From Arbacia lixula (taxonomy: Eukaryota > Echinodermata > Echinoidea > Arbacioida > Arbaciidae): a stretch of 64,000 nucleotides of DNA. Within the stretch, counting starts at the first letter, position 1. Every line of letters begins with the position of its first letter. Below the pieces are notes generated by a model. That model was not told the origin of the DNA, did not search any database, and worked only from the letters and a program-made list of their open reading frames with translations. This document shows, piece by piece, positions 12,355-23,800 of this stretch. The stretch spans positions 16,545,636 through 16,609,635 of the forward strand of contig OZ022580.1 in the NCBI GenBank assembly GCA_963669155.1, in the 5' to 3' direction. The translations under genes and the position numbers were made by a program.

Positions 12355-12420
12355 ACACACTAGAGTTCGATTGAGAAACGCGCCTTAAATCAAGTACAAC
12401 AACAACAACTACAGCGTGAA
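12355..12420 (+). repeat. Possible SINE tail ending in (CAA)n
   Basis: GTTCGATTGAGAAACGCGCC then TTAAATCAAG and CAA units resemble the sequence before the CAA tract at 20755 (TGATTGAACACGCGCC then TAAAATCAA). The shared block next to a CAA tail suggests two members of one short interspersed family. Confidence 0.4.
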
Positions 12421-12958
12421 CATGAAACTGGTGCTTATGACGCAACGCTTTCCAGAAAACTTACAAAGTAATCTCCCTACAGACCACTGATACTATGCGT
12501 GATTTTTTAAACCAATAATGAGTTATGGTAGATACGTGGACCTCGTAAAGATTTTGTCTTTTGGTGATTATAAAATTATAAAGGATGTAAAAAGGACTCT
12601 TGTTAATAGAAACACTATATAAGCATAATTATACTTCTTTGAGCTACTCGGAATAAATTTATTTCATTACATAAATAATGAATGCTTCATAGTTGTCTTT
12701 TGTTTCTCCTAATCATTCAACGTGTCAGATTATCATCCAAGTTGATACTTACTGTGTCCAAGCTCTCCATTGTAACTTGGGTCATTTGTAATTAACAAGG
12801 GAGCAAAAGAGTAATTTGCATTACTAATTCCCCTCTGACATCGTTTTTCGATTTTTTTGCACTCCCGACCACTCGCTCGCAATTATATATGCAAGCACAT
12901 CTCTTCTCGTTCTGTCCTTGTTCTTTCTCCTTCTCCCCGTCCTCTCTCCTTTCTCCAT

Positions 12959-12959
<1 letters not shown>

Positions 12960-13008
<49 letters not shown>
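12960..13008. repeat. (CT)n microsatellite
   Basis: About 23 CT units. It generates spurious reading frames on both strands. Confidence 0.95.
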
Positions 13009-13009
<1 letters not shown>

Positions 13010-13687
13010 CCCTTCCCCTCTCTTCATGCACTTTCTTTCCCTTTTCTTCCAAACTAACACACACACACACACAAACAAAAAACACAAAAAAAAACCTCAT
13101 GCAGACACACCTTTCCTGTACATCCCACTATCGATCGTTGGATGTTCCGTCCGATAACATGTATAACGTGTACCTAGTTTTTTTTTCAACTATAAGTGAG
13201 TATGACGTACATGGCAACGCGTCGTGATGAAGCAATTATTATTTATTGTGAGGGAAATCAATGTTTTCAAATCAATACGAAAAAGGCACGTCCTTATATT
13301 ATTAAGGAACTAGTATTTTCTACGTTGCCACTATGTTTCATCCTCAGAGGAAGTTGTGTGAAGCATTCACCCACTTCCCCGACCGATCTGGTCTCTTATA
13401 TTGCCATCGATAACTATCATCTTGTTTAGAATGGTTGCAGCAGATTGAGTTTCATACTCACTTTCATATCATACAGTATAACGATCGATGTGATGAGAAT
13501 ATGATGATTAGATGTAACCATTGTTTATATCTTTTACTCTCCCTCTGTCACGTATGAACCTATTTCTCTTTAGGCCTATGTATTTTTATTTCAACAGCTT
13601 TATCAGCGAGACAGGCTCGACTAGCACATGTGCTAGTTTATATCATTATGTCACGAATTATGTTTACAATGTCTGTCTTGACAAGAA

Positions 13688-14788
13688 GTGTTTTTTAAAT
13701 TGTTATTTAATGTATTGATGATCGATGATCAAAAACAACATGTAGGCGGAAGTTTCATTTTTTCTTGTGACTATTTACTTGGCCTTTTGAATTTAACATT
13801 GCCAAAATTCTATACAGATCTTCTGGAAGTGTGGATAGAAACGAGGAATTTCCAGCAGAATTATGAACCTTATAAAGGAAATGAAATAATGTTTAATAAT
13901 ATATTCATACGAGTTAACGGAAAGTGTATATTTGACAGAAAGCTTTTTGACAAAAAAGTATATAGATTGAACCACATAATGGATAGTGACGGAAAATTAA
14001 GATCCCTTGGATACTTTCAACGACGAGGATTAGAATCCAATGACGTTGAATTGATTGGGAAGATCTATGATACACTTCCGGTGAGCTGGAAGAGAAATAT
14101 GAGAACAGATAGAGACACAATTCCTGATGATCCTGACATAGTTTTTTTATTAGGGAAAAACGTTGTAGCAATAAATAACATTGCATCAAAAAAAATTTAC
14201 ACAACATTTCTTAACCAGAAAGCAATAACACCTGGAGTATTCACAAGACTAAAGTGTAACTACCGTCTTTCAGATAAAGACATAGAAAATATTTTTAAAA
14301 GACCCAGGCAATGTACATTAAACAGCCGACTTAGAGAGTTCCAATTTAAATTAATACACGGAATCATTTATACAAATCAGCATTTGTATTTATTTGGGAA
14401 AGTTGATTCTAATCTGTGTAGCTACTGTAAAAGAGAAGAAGAGACTTATCGTCATTTATTTTTTCAATGCGGAAAAGCAAAATTAATATGGAGAGACTGC
14501 GAGAATATTTTTGACTTTGTTTCTTTCACCAATCTTACTTGGGAAGACATATTTTGGGGGATAAAATTAGCAGATCAAGGAAAAGAAAAATTGGTTAATC
14601 ACTTAATAATCCTTGTGAAGTATTTAGTTTTCAGTGGTAGAGAAAAAAAATCAGAAATAGTTTTGAATAAGATTAAACGTAAATTCAAAGAAGATGAATT
14701 TGAAGAAAGAAAATTGGCATTAAATAGAAATAAATACCCCCTTCACTTAAGAAAATGGGAATGTTGGGAGGAGTTTAGGGAGAGCTAG
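13688..14788 (+). pseudogene. LINE ORF2 C-terminal fragment with RT-associated zinc knuckle
   Basis: The frame is open for 366 codons. Residues about 220-270 carry LREFQFKLIHGIIYTNQHLY followed by CSYCKREEETYRHLFFQC, the CxxC...H...C knuckle found downstream of reverse transcriptase in L1/Tx1-like elements. The upstream part (LPKFYTDLLEVW, FDRKLFDKKVYRL) also fits the region after the RT domain. The catalytic RT and endonuclease domains are absent, so it is a remnant and not an autonomous element. The first codons are probably host sequence read in frame. Confidence 0.75.
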
Positions 14789-15504
14789 ATGTGCAAAAAA
14801 AAAAATAAAAAAATAATAATAATAATAATAATAAAATAATGATAATAAAAAAAAAATGAAGTGAAAATGAATAAATGAAATAAATAACATGTGTGTATAA
14901 TAACGATAATGAATAAACTATTTGAGGTATGAGAGTATTTTTCATTAATATATATATGTATATATATATATATTTTTGTTTCATTCTTACCATTCAGAGA
15001 AGGAAAGAAAACGTTCTTTCCGCCCCCACACGAGTAGAACGGGAAGGTTGTGACGACGAAGGGCATGGGAGGGGGAGGGGTTATGGGGAGGTGTAGGGTT
15101 CAGGGCCAGATGCTGTTGTTGTTGTTAGAGGATATGAAATATTTGAGGAATGAGGCCAAGGTGGGGAGGGGGGGGGGGGGGGGGGTTATGGAAAATCCTT
15201 GTTAATGGCTTCAATTCGACTAGGTTGTATTAATGATTGGCTTTGTGTATTTGGAAAATTTGTCATGTTATGAATATTTTGACACTACAAAAAAATTGAG
15301 TACGTTGAGTTTTATTAGGTGTTATTGTAACACTAAAGGAAAAAAGAGAAAATGTAAAGTGTTAACTATATGAGTTTACAATGTATTCATATATTAATTT
15401 GTAAGGATATATTGTATTGCCGTATGTATTTTATTTTGTATATCACATGTATGAATTGAAGTTGTTGACAAATAAAAACTTCTTAATACAAAAAAAAAAA
15501 AAAA
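13730..15504 (+). mobile_element. 5'-truncated non-LTR retrotransposon (L1/Tx1-like)
   Basis: The copy contains the C-terminal end of an ORF2-type protein, then a 3' untranslated region, a late AATAAA at about 15471 and a poly-A tail at about 15490-15504. 5' truncation with an A-tail is the usual form of LINE insertions. The 5' boundary is approximate and no target-site duplication was established. Confidence 0.75.
14800..15490 (+). other. LINE 3' UTR with AAT, AT and poly-G tracts
   Basis: It holds an (AAT)n run near 14815, an (AT)n run at about 14945-14972 and poly-G at about 15168-15185, then AT-rich sequence to the poly-A tail. No coding potential. Confidence 0.5.
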
Positions 15505-15585
15505 CATTGCAACTCTTGAATCAGTTTCCCGTTGCTGTGTTACAAAATTGGATTGAAGGACACGATTCGCATGTTACATATTTAA

Positions 15586-16214
15586 AGGGCCCCTGTCATC
15601 AAAATGTCTGTTGACTTCTGTTGATGCAACTTAATATGAATATAACAAAATTACTAACTGTTCAATGGAAATATGTGTCCTAGATTTTAAAATAATTTTT
15701 TATATATTTTTTTCTCAGCCTACAAAATATCCTCCAACTCAAGATTCCCCCTGTGACATCATCAAAGGTAGAAATTAGCAGGATAATATACATAATTTAT
15801 GCACAAACTAAACATTGCAATGACTACCTGCAAGTGCTTATAATAGCATCACATAGCTAGCACATTTCTGACATAAAAGGAAACGATTAATCTCACATGA
15901 AAGGTTGTTAAATGATATTGTGTGAATTAGACATGTGATGCTCTTGTGGGCAGGTGGAGGTAGTCACTGCAATGTTTAGTTTGTGCATAAATTCTGCTGA
16001 TTATCCTGCTAATTTCTACCTTTGATGATGTCACAGGGGGAATCTTAAATTGGAGGATATTTTGGAGGCGGGGCTTATCAGTGCTGAGAAAAAATAAAGA
16101 AAAATCATTTTAAAATATAGGACACATATTTCCATTGAACAGTTAGTGATTTTGTTATGTACATATTATGTTGCATCAACATGAGTTGAAATACTTTTTG
16201 ATGACAGGGGACCT
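15586..16214. mobile_element. TTAA-flanked MITE with ~240 bp inverted repeats
   Basis: The ends are AGGGCCCCTGTCATCA on the left and its near-perfect complement TGATGACAGGGGACCT on the right, each bordered by TTAA (15582-15585 and 16215-16218). The two arms pair over about 240 bp, for example CAAAGGTAGAAATTAGCAGG with its complement. TTAA target sites occur in Kolobok and piggyBac elements; the AGGG terminus fits Kolobok better, but this is inference. Confidence 0.85.
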
Positions 16215-16847
16215 TTAAACAAAAAAAGCCTAAACATTGACACAAAATGAGCTGCAGCTTTGTTGTAGTCTAAAGTCTAAGAAGGCCTATCAGCATCTCT
16301 TCGGTCTGATGGCAATTATATCATAAGTTTGTATTTTTAGACTGGCGTCCCAATAATGATGATCACATGAGCAACGGTCATGCATCCAATGTACATTTAC
16401 TATGCATCTTGTCGCCGAGTCGACCATGAAAACATCTTTACAACAATGACCGCAAGTTGGCGCCATCCATATCCTATAGTACACCCGAGATCCCATACAG
16501 CATGTAAAAAGCTCTACGGTAGCACAACGGTAGAGTCCCTGTACAGGTATTGTAGGCCTATTTACTGCTATCGATGTCTACCCAATGGATAGCGCGTTGT
16601 TGGGTGGCTACACAAGGTTAGCGCATGCTACGCACACACTTATCTATGCATTAATGGGAATAGCATTCGAGCTGATTGCACGCATCATCTAACAGCCTGA
16701 ATGCGGTAAAGTGATTAATGAGTTACGTTCGTTTGAAAAATACTCGACTGAATGGCTGACCAATAATTTGTGGTAGCCACATCAACATCAGACGCAAGAG
16801 AGATATATAGAGAGGAAGAGAGATAGCTAGATAGATTAATAGATCGG

Positions 16848-16848
16848 T

Positions 16849-16882
<34 letters not shown>
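16848..16882. repeat. (GA)n tract
   Basis: A GA-rich run upstream of the receptor gene. It may be a plain microsatellite or a GAGA-type promoter element. Confidence 0.7.
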
Positions 16883-16899
16883 CGAGATCTACTTTCGCG

Positions 16900-16993
16900 T
16901 TAACAATGGGGCTGTGGTCATCTGGCCTATACGGCAGTGGACAGTCGATCCACAGGTTACATAGACGGAGGGAGAAGATATCTTCCATGCGGG
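16900..16993 (+). other. Candidate 5' UTR exon of receptor gene
   Basis: A strong donor (GTGAGT at 16994) follows ATATCTTCCATGCGG. The first coding exon downstream looks as if it has its own acceptor, so an upstream non-coding exon is expected; this is a plausible position. No transcript evidence. Confidence 0.25.
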
Positions 16994-17382
16994 GTGAGTG
17001 AACATACTACACGTTTTTCGAATGCTGAAAATTCGAAAATGGGTGAACGTATTGTGTCAAACATGTGTCGCAAATTACGGCAGTGAGGGAAAATTGAACT
17101 TTTTATACCTTTTTGGTTTCTGTGAGTGACGATGTTTCTATATAGTACACTTCAGTCACGGTATAGACATGCGTTAATGTTTTATTATGCGTTGTTTATC
17201 TGAAATTGCAGAAATACATGTTAGGACAATAACAGCACGGTCGTGGCAATACCACGGACGCGCTATGATAATTCAAACGATCGACTTATTCATTAGACAG
17301 ACTTGAAAAATCCTTGAAACATTGCATTTTCCCTGCTAACAGTTGCACCATCTATATACCCCCCTATTCACTCATCCTCCCC

Positions 17383-17415
<33 letters not shown>

Positions 17416-17577
17416 ATGTACATCTCTTACCCATTCCTATCTGATTATTTACCTGTCGCACGTTTCCAATTCCACTCTTTCTCACCATTTATCTTCTTTC
17501 CCTCCCACCCCACTCCATAAATGTCTATGCCTATATTGCTCTACCCTCACTCTCTCACCCTCCCGTCTCTACTTTGT

Positions 17578-17580
<3 letters not shown>

Positions 17581-17612
<32 letters not shown>

Positions 17613-17630
17613 GCTCTCTTGGATTGCCAG
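17581..17630 (+). promoter_or_regulatory. (CT)n tract that could act as polypyrimidine tract
   Basis: CT repeats run straight into CTGCTCTCTTGGATTGCCAG followed by GGGAAACCATG. The microsatellite plus CAG makes a good 3' splice site just 8 bp before the start codon, so microsatellite length could affect splicing. Inference. Confidence 0.4.
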
Positions 17631-17638
17631 GGGAAACC

Positions 17639-17720
17639 ATGACTCGGCCAGCCATCCACACCCTCGTCCTCAATGTCCTCGCCATACTGCTAGTCTGCAG
17701 CACTAACTACGCGGTCGGAT
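17639..17720 (+). CDS. Receptor exon 1: start codon and signal peptide
   Basis: ATG sits in AACCATGA and is followed by a hydrophobic core (TLVLNVLAILLVCS), typical of a secretory signal. Donor GTAAGT at 17721; phase 1 end. Codons 1-27. Confidence 0.8.
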
Positions 17721-20700
17721 GTAAGTATATGCAGGGCATAGTGCTAAAGCAGTTTGTTTTTTCTTGAGGGGATAGGAAGAGATATTGATGATGGTTTCAG
17801 GGACATCAGGCAAAAACAGTTATATTGTTGGAATCTTGGATCTCAGCATACCTTATCTAAGGTTTACTCTTTACTGTTCACTAACATATTAGTTATGGAA
17901 TTTGAAAATCATTATTGAACAAACCATTTAACAAACCCGTTCTACAAATATGTTCAAAGTTTTACCAGGTGTCATGCAGTGCAACAAAACCCAATAGAGA
18001 GAGAAGAATTAGCAGCAGAAAAGACGAAGCAAAATCACCAACAATTTTAGAAGTAGAAGAGGCAATAAAACAAGTGAAGGAAAACAGAGCACCAGGGCCA
18101 AGTGACATTATTAAAGCTGGTGGGAGGACAACTGAAAAAAAATGTTCAACCAGATTCTGCAGGAAAAGAAAATCCCAACCAAATGGAAGTCAGGAAAGAT
18201 TATTCTTCTGCACAAGAAAGATGACAAGGCAGACATAAAAACTACCAACCGATCAGCCTACTATAACATACCTGTAAAATGTTCACAAATATATCGTATA
18301 CAATCAATCAAACAGCTCATTAAAAAGTCCAATGAGTACCAGCTCAAGCTTTGTCTAGGCTTCGAAGACTTCCAGAAAGCATTTGACTCCATAGAACATA
18401 AGGACATGTTTGATCCTCGAAGAAATATAGGAATTGAAGAAGGTTACATTCACATCTTGGAAGACACAATGCACAGATGATACTGCAAGAATCCACATCG
18501 ATAATGATATTTCAAAGGAAGTGAAGATAAATAGAGGTTTCATACAGGGGGACATATTATCACCCAAAACTTTCACAGCAGCATTGCATTACGTGTTAGA
18601 AAGTCCAACCTTAAAAGAACAGGAATCAACATGGATGGAGAAAAATTAACTGACCCACGATTTGCAGACAATGTGGCACTGATTACAACCCCTGAACAAG
18701 ATCTGGAAGAACAGTTGCGCAGTCTGAACGTTGAAAGTAAAAGGGTTGGCTTGCAAATGCATATGGGAAAGACAAAATTCATGACTAACTTTGAAATAAC
18801 AGAGGGAATAAGAATATACCATTACCCGTTAGAGAACATCTACAGTTAAAAATGCGAAAGTCAAAGATATTGTAGTAAAAATTAAAGAGATGAAAATGAG
18901 ATGGGCAAGGAACACAAGACAACAGACAGACCAAGAATCTCACAGAAGGGCAACCAAGAACAGGCAAGTGAAGAAGGGGTCGACAAAAGAGAAGGTGGAG
19001 AGACGAAATATCATCATACACAACCACAGCAACATGGAACAGAATGACAGCAAATAGAAGCGAATGGAAACTGATTGGGGAGGGCTTCATCCAACACATG
19101 GTTAAATAATGCCTGATGATTGATTTAACAAACTATTTATATAAACATTCTACATCTTAAATGTAACCTCTTGCAACTTCAGCGCCCATCCAACACATAT
19201 ATTATTTCCACTTACTATGAAATGATTACTTTGCAAATAGGCAGGGATAGATGTGTAAGTAAACTGTATTTGTTTGAGCTATTCAATATAGAATGTGCGC
19301 GTGTGCTGTGACCCAAATAAAAGAGCCAGACAGATAAGTAGCTCACATTGTTCGTGAATAAGAGTATCCTTTCACGATCCCGTGGTCCTGGCGCATGAAA
19401 GAGGGCATTGCCAGTGATATTGTAGCTATTACGTAACACTGTGTCTCTGAGCGCGACAGTCGCACGTACACCATACACGTCTGTGTTTCGAAAGTCTGTA
19501 CTAGTAGGTGTGGCGGGTATCTAGTTTTCAATAACCAATGCCATCACCAGCTTTTTTGAAGGAGGGGGGGGGGGGGGGGGGTGGGGGGTGCTTTTTTTTT
19601 GGGGGGGGAGACAACAAAAATTACTAATAACAGGACGCCCATCTGAAAGAACTGTAACCCCTTCCCCTCGGCGACGTCCCCCCCCCCCAAAAAAAAAAAA
19701 AAAAAAAAAAAAAAACACACAACAACAAAACTAAAAGACCTATAATCTGCCTCCCCCCCCCCCCCCCCCCCCCTTCGGCGACAAAAAAAAAAAGAAAACA
19801 GACAAAATTAAAACAAAACAACAACAACAACAACAACAACAATAAAACCAACTCACCCCCTTCTAACATTAACACCAAAAAAAAATCGCACCCTCCGCAC
19901 TCCCCCCCCCCCCCCTGGTGACGGCCATGCAATAATCCATACAATATGAAATGGATCATGATCGAGAGTAAATTGATTCATGTAAAATAATGCGTTGCAA
20001 TATGTGTACGTACTGAAGATGAGTTTCACATTTGTGTTGCAAAGCAGGATCTCCGTCCTGCAATGATTAATTTGTATGAATGCACTGAATCAAATACCAC
20101 TAGACTGCTGAGTGGGATTTATTATGAAGTAGTTTTGGATGATGGATGTAAAAGTGTGTCCAGAACAAAAGTACAGGCAGGTGCCCATGGTGGAATGTTC
20201 TTTTACTACCTTTCAGAGCTGTATAGCTGTTTATATATTTGCGTGATAATGAATAGAAACGTGGTCGACTATCTAATGATTTGCATTTTCCTCTGTGAGT
20301 GGTACAACTGAGCTGGGGGCATTCGTACCAGCGATAATCTGCTCATGCGTACACTGCAACTACGAACTCGCTTATTCAGGGGCTCCGTAGCTCTTGCGAT
20401 CTCTTTCTCCCTCAGTCTATAGTTTTTGTATTATACATGTCAAAAGAAAGTAATAACTAGTTGATAACCAGCCACCCCCCTTTTTTATATAAAAATATGC
20501 GCGCTTAAAATCATTAGAGAAAAAGAGTTAAATGAATTGTCAAAGGAAAAAAATGTAACAATAAACTTCTAATGAACTTGAATGCACCTCTTACAAAAAT
20601 TATTAACAATATAAATTCTAAACAGTAAACTAAACAAACAAACTAAATGTGCACAGTACAGGATAGTAGACTCTTTTCCGGAGAGCCTGCCACCTCCTCA

Positions 20701-20800
20701 GTGACGTGGAGCTGCATTCGACCCACTACAATGCCGGCGTGTTCATAATCGGGTGTGATTGAACACGCGCCTAAAATCAATCAACAGCAGCAGCAACAGC

Positions 20801-20853
<53 letters not shown>

Positions 20854-23800
20854 CTCTTTTATGAGACAGGGAGTAGTCTGAGAGTACTAGACCCTATTTT
20901 GGATAAGAAATATCCAAAAGTCTTGACGCCAGGGTACGGTTATTCAATTGATATACAGTCATGTGCCACCTAGGCTCTGGCCTACTGTTAGTCTCGGTTA
21001 AAGACGCATTTTATCAGCCCGAATCCTAGCCAGGTACTAGGCTGTGAGGTACATGGGCACAACCCAGTCTCTAAACAATTATGTCTGGTAACACAGACTA
21101 TGCCCTAATCCTACCCTCGCTCCTCCGAGAAGCCAGAGAAGCTATGATGTAACTAGGGCGTAGTCTGCGTTACCAGACATAGTTGTTACTAGCCTGGGAC
21201 GTGTCCATGCATTTCACAGCCTAGTACCTAGTCTACCCGAATCCGCGATCGAACTCGTGATCGCCGAGAATGGATTGTCAGCCCGAAGAAAGTTCTCCAC
21301 TGTAGGTTTATGAGCACGCCGTATTACGAGGAAAGTTTCATTTGTTTATTCGTTTGAAATGCTTTCGGAACCTAGGATGGCATCACTGCCAAATAAATGT
21401 GAAACACCAGGGCCATGCTGCATATAGGTTTTCAATTTCTCTTCTACCTCCATGTTGTAACTTTCCATCGGTGGTAGTTACCATCAGATGGCAACCTGTG
21501 CAATAATAAGAGCTCATTGGCTGTTACCATGGTAGCAACCATTGGTGGTAAGTTACAATAATTGAAAACATGTATACAACATGGCCCGCTCCTCCCAGTA
21601 CACCGTACTCGTAGAATACAATTTTGTAAATTGTTCATGCGACAAAATTATGAGTCTCGATCCTCACCATCTAGAGAATAATTTTCATAATAATACACTT
21701 CTAATGGTTGAATCCCACAATTCTGGAAAAATTCGGCAAGTGAAGAAATAAGTCAATTTTGTAAAAAAGAAAAGTATATTTTATCACCCTTTATTCATCA
21801 TTCCTCAATACTGTAGAAGATGCATATAACAGGAACTTAAATGGTGTTGACCTTAGCTTTCATGAAAATTGTAAAATAATGTGATAATAGACACAGCTTC
21901 GAGAGACAACATTGGCAAATTAAGATTCGTCTTTCCACGTTGACATCCGATAAAAATCGGTGCTGTATGAGCATGGGATATCAGAGCATCGTCGCGATTT
22001 TTTTTTATGGAATGCTTTTGATTATCACATTTTAGAGTCTATACAGAGGTTTGAATATATCATGCCTTATTAAGTTGTTTCTCCTTCTTAACACATCCCT
22101 GCGTCAACCATTCGTTTACCAAAAGGACGCACATAATTATGAAGAGCTAGGGACAACATGAAAACATCATAACTATGCATCACAATTTTAGGAATAAATA
22201 CATGTACCACCATTTGTTTCACTTTTATAAAGTATATCGCTTCGCCTTATACACACTTATATAGATGCAATTCGACCGATGGTGTTGATCTTTCGCTATA
22301 ACGATCGACTCAAAACCGCGAAGTCTTATCATGGACGTATTAGATTAAGACATCCGTAGTCTTAGCATAAGCAAGGTCTTGCTACGTAAGCATGACGAGA
22401 CAACAATGATTTGACCCTCGGTCTGCAGGAATTTCAATTTTGGATATCTTTAAATAAAATGTGCTCGATGTGTTGTGGTTATTGTGTTGTGGTGTTGTTT
22501 GTGTCCGTCATAATTCCTAGACTATTTTGATCACGCCTATATGACTTATTATACTACATGGATGATACCTTCTTTCTAGCTTTGTCATGTCCCCGTTCAA
22601 TGCAATCACCAAACATAGAAGAAATGATTTAATGAAATGATTTAAATAATGGAAAAGGGATAATATGAAATCATTATTAGAGTTAAGCTCGAGAAACAAA
22701 TGTAGTGTCAACTTGTAGAAAGTAAAGCGAGATATTTACCTCTAAAAATGTGTGATAATTGAGTTTGATAAGAGGCGGGCAAAGAAGACGATGAAAAACT
22801 AGGGATGGCATATGTGTAGTAATAGCTAAATATAACCGTGACTGGCAGGACTTTGCTCTGAGGTCATTAGTCAAGTCAAGTCAATATCGGAGAGTATACA
22901 AACATCCACCCGCTATATGCATAGCTGCTGAATATTTAACATTGACATTTCACTCGGTCAATATGAAATTAGAGGGATGTTTGACATAATAAAGGAATGT
23001 ACATAGAGGAAGAACAATTAAAGGGAGGAATGTGATGCTGTACTACAGCGTGGCAGCGCAGTGTATATCTACACCTTAATCCTTTCATTAGAAATGCCTT
23101 GAACACTTGTAGTAAGCCAATGCAGATTCTAATGGCTTGTACTGGAGAGGGTTAAGAATGTAATTTGATATCATGCATATGTGAACTGTGACCCATATTA
23201 AGATCTTGATCTAAGCCGTTTATTGATTTTCGTTCCGTTTTTTTTTTATTCTCTGTCATGTCTAAATTCGTGGTCTACAGCTGAGGACAATGCAACAGGT
23301 ATGTAATTTTCATTTATCTGTCAACTCGCTGCTATGGTCATAATCATAACAAAGCAAAGTACTTATGAATACCAACCGGCTGCACATCACTGTCATGATA
23401 TACTAATACGGCTTTGAGTAATAATTTTTTCAGCAGATTTGGGCTCTCTTACAATTGCGAAGATATTGTTTAGCTATAGTGTGGTCATGATAGACACAGG
23501 ATAGTCGAATAATTGATAACTATGGTTGTGATAGGAAAATGTTATAAACTATGCTTTTCAGATATAGCATGTTACGTCACCACCATGTTGGCATTCTGAT
23601 TCATGAAAGGAGCTTAGGCGTTATATGCAAATGTGTTATTAGAAATGGCACTGGACAGATACGTAGAGAGGGAATTTTTATTGTATAACACATAGCATGA
23701 GAGAGGCGATGTCATTGCCTAATTCCAAATGTAGTATTAACAATAAGTGCCTCAGTGATACATTTGTGTTCAAGTATAGTAAACACAAGTTTCATCCAGC

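Larger units (their letters stand above)
10723..13687. other. Intergenic: 3' UTR then AT-rich DNA
   Basis: After the transporter 3' end I see no gene. The region includes a possible (CAA)n-tailed SINE remnant ending near 12415, a (CT)n run at about 12961-13007 and a short (AC)n run near 13060. Short reading frames lack any recognisable domain. Confidence 0.5.
17721..23280 (+). other. Receptor intron 1
   Basis: The largest intron (5.6 kb). It contains a reverse transcriptase pseudogene, homopolymer tracts, a CAA microsatellite and two palindromic MITEs, listed separately. From about 21600 to 23280 I see nothing recognisable. Confidence 0.7.

Noticed and set aside
12792..13227. Reading frames on both strands across 12.8-13.2 kb
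   Set aside because: Arg-Glu and Ser-Leu repeats from a (CT)n tract.
14775..15066. Minus-strand aromatic-rich frames
   Set aside because: Arise from AAT and AT tracts in the LINE 3' untranslated region.
19521..19959. Phe/Gly-rich minus-strand proteins
   Set aside because: Translations of homopolymer runs.
20755..20973. Polyglutamine protein
   Set aside because: Only a CAA microsatellite with short unrelated flanks; no homologous domain or splice context.
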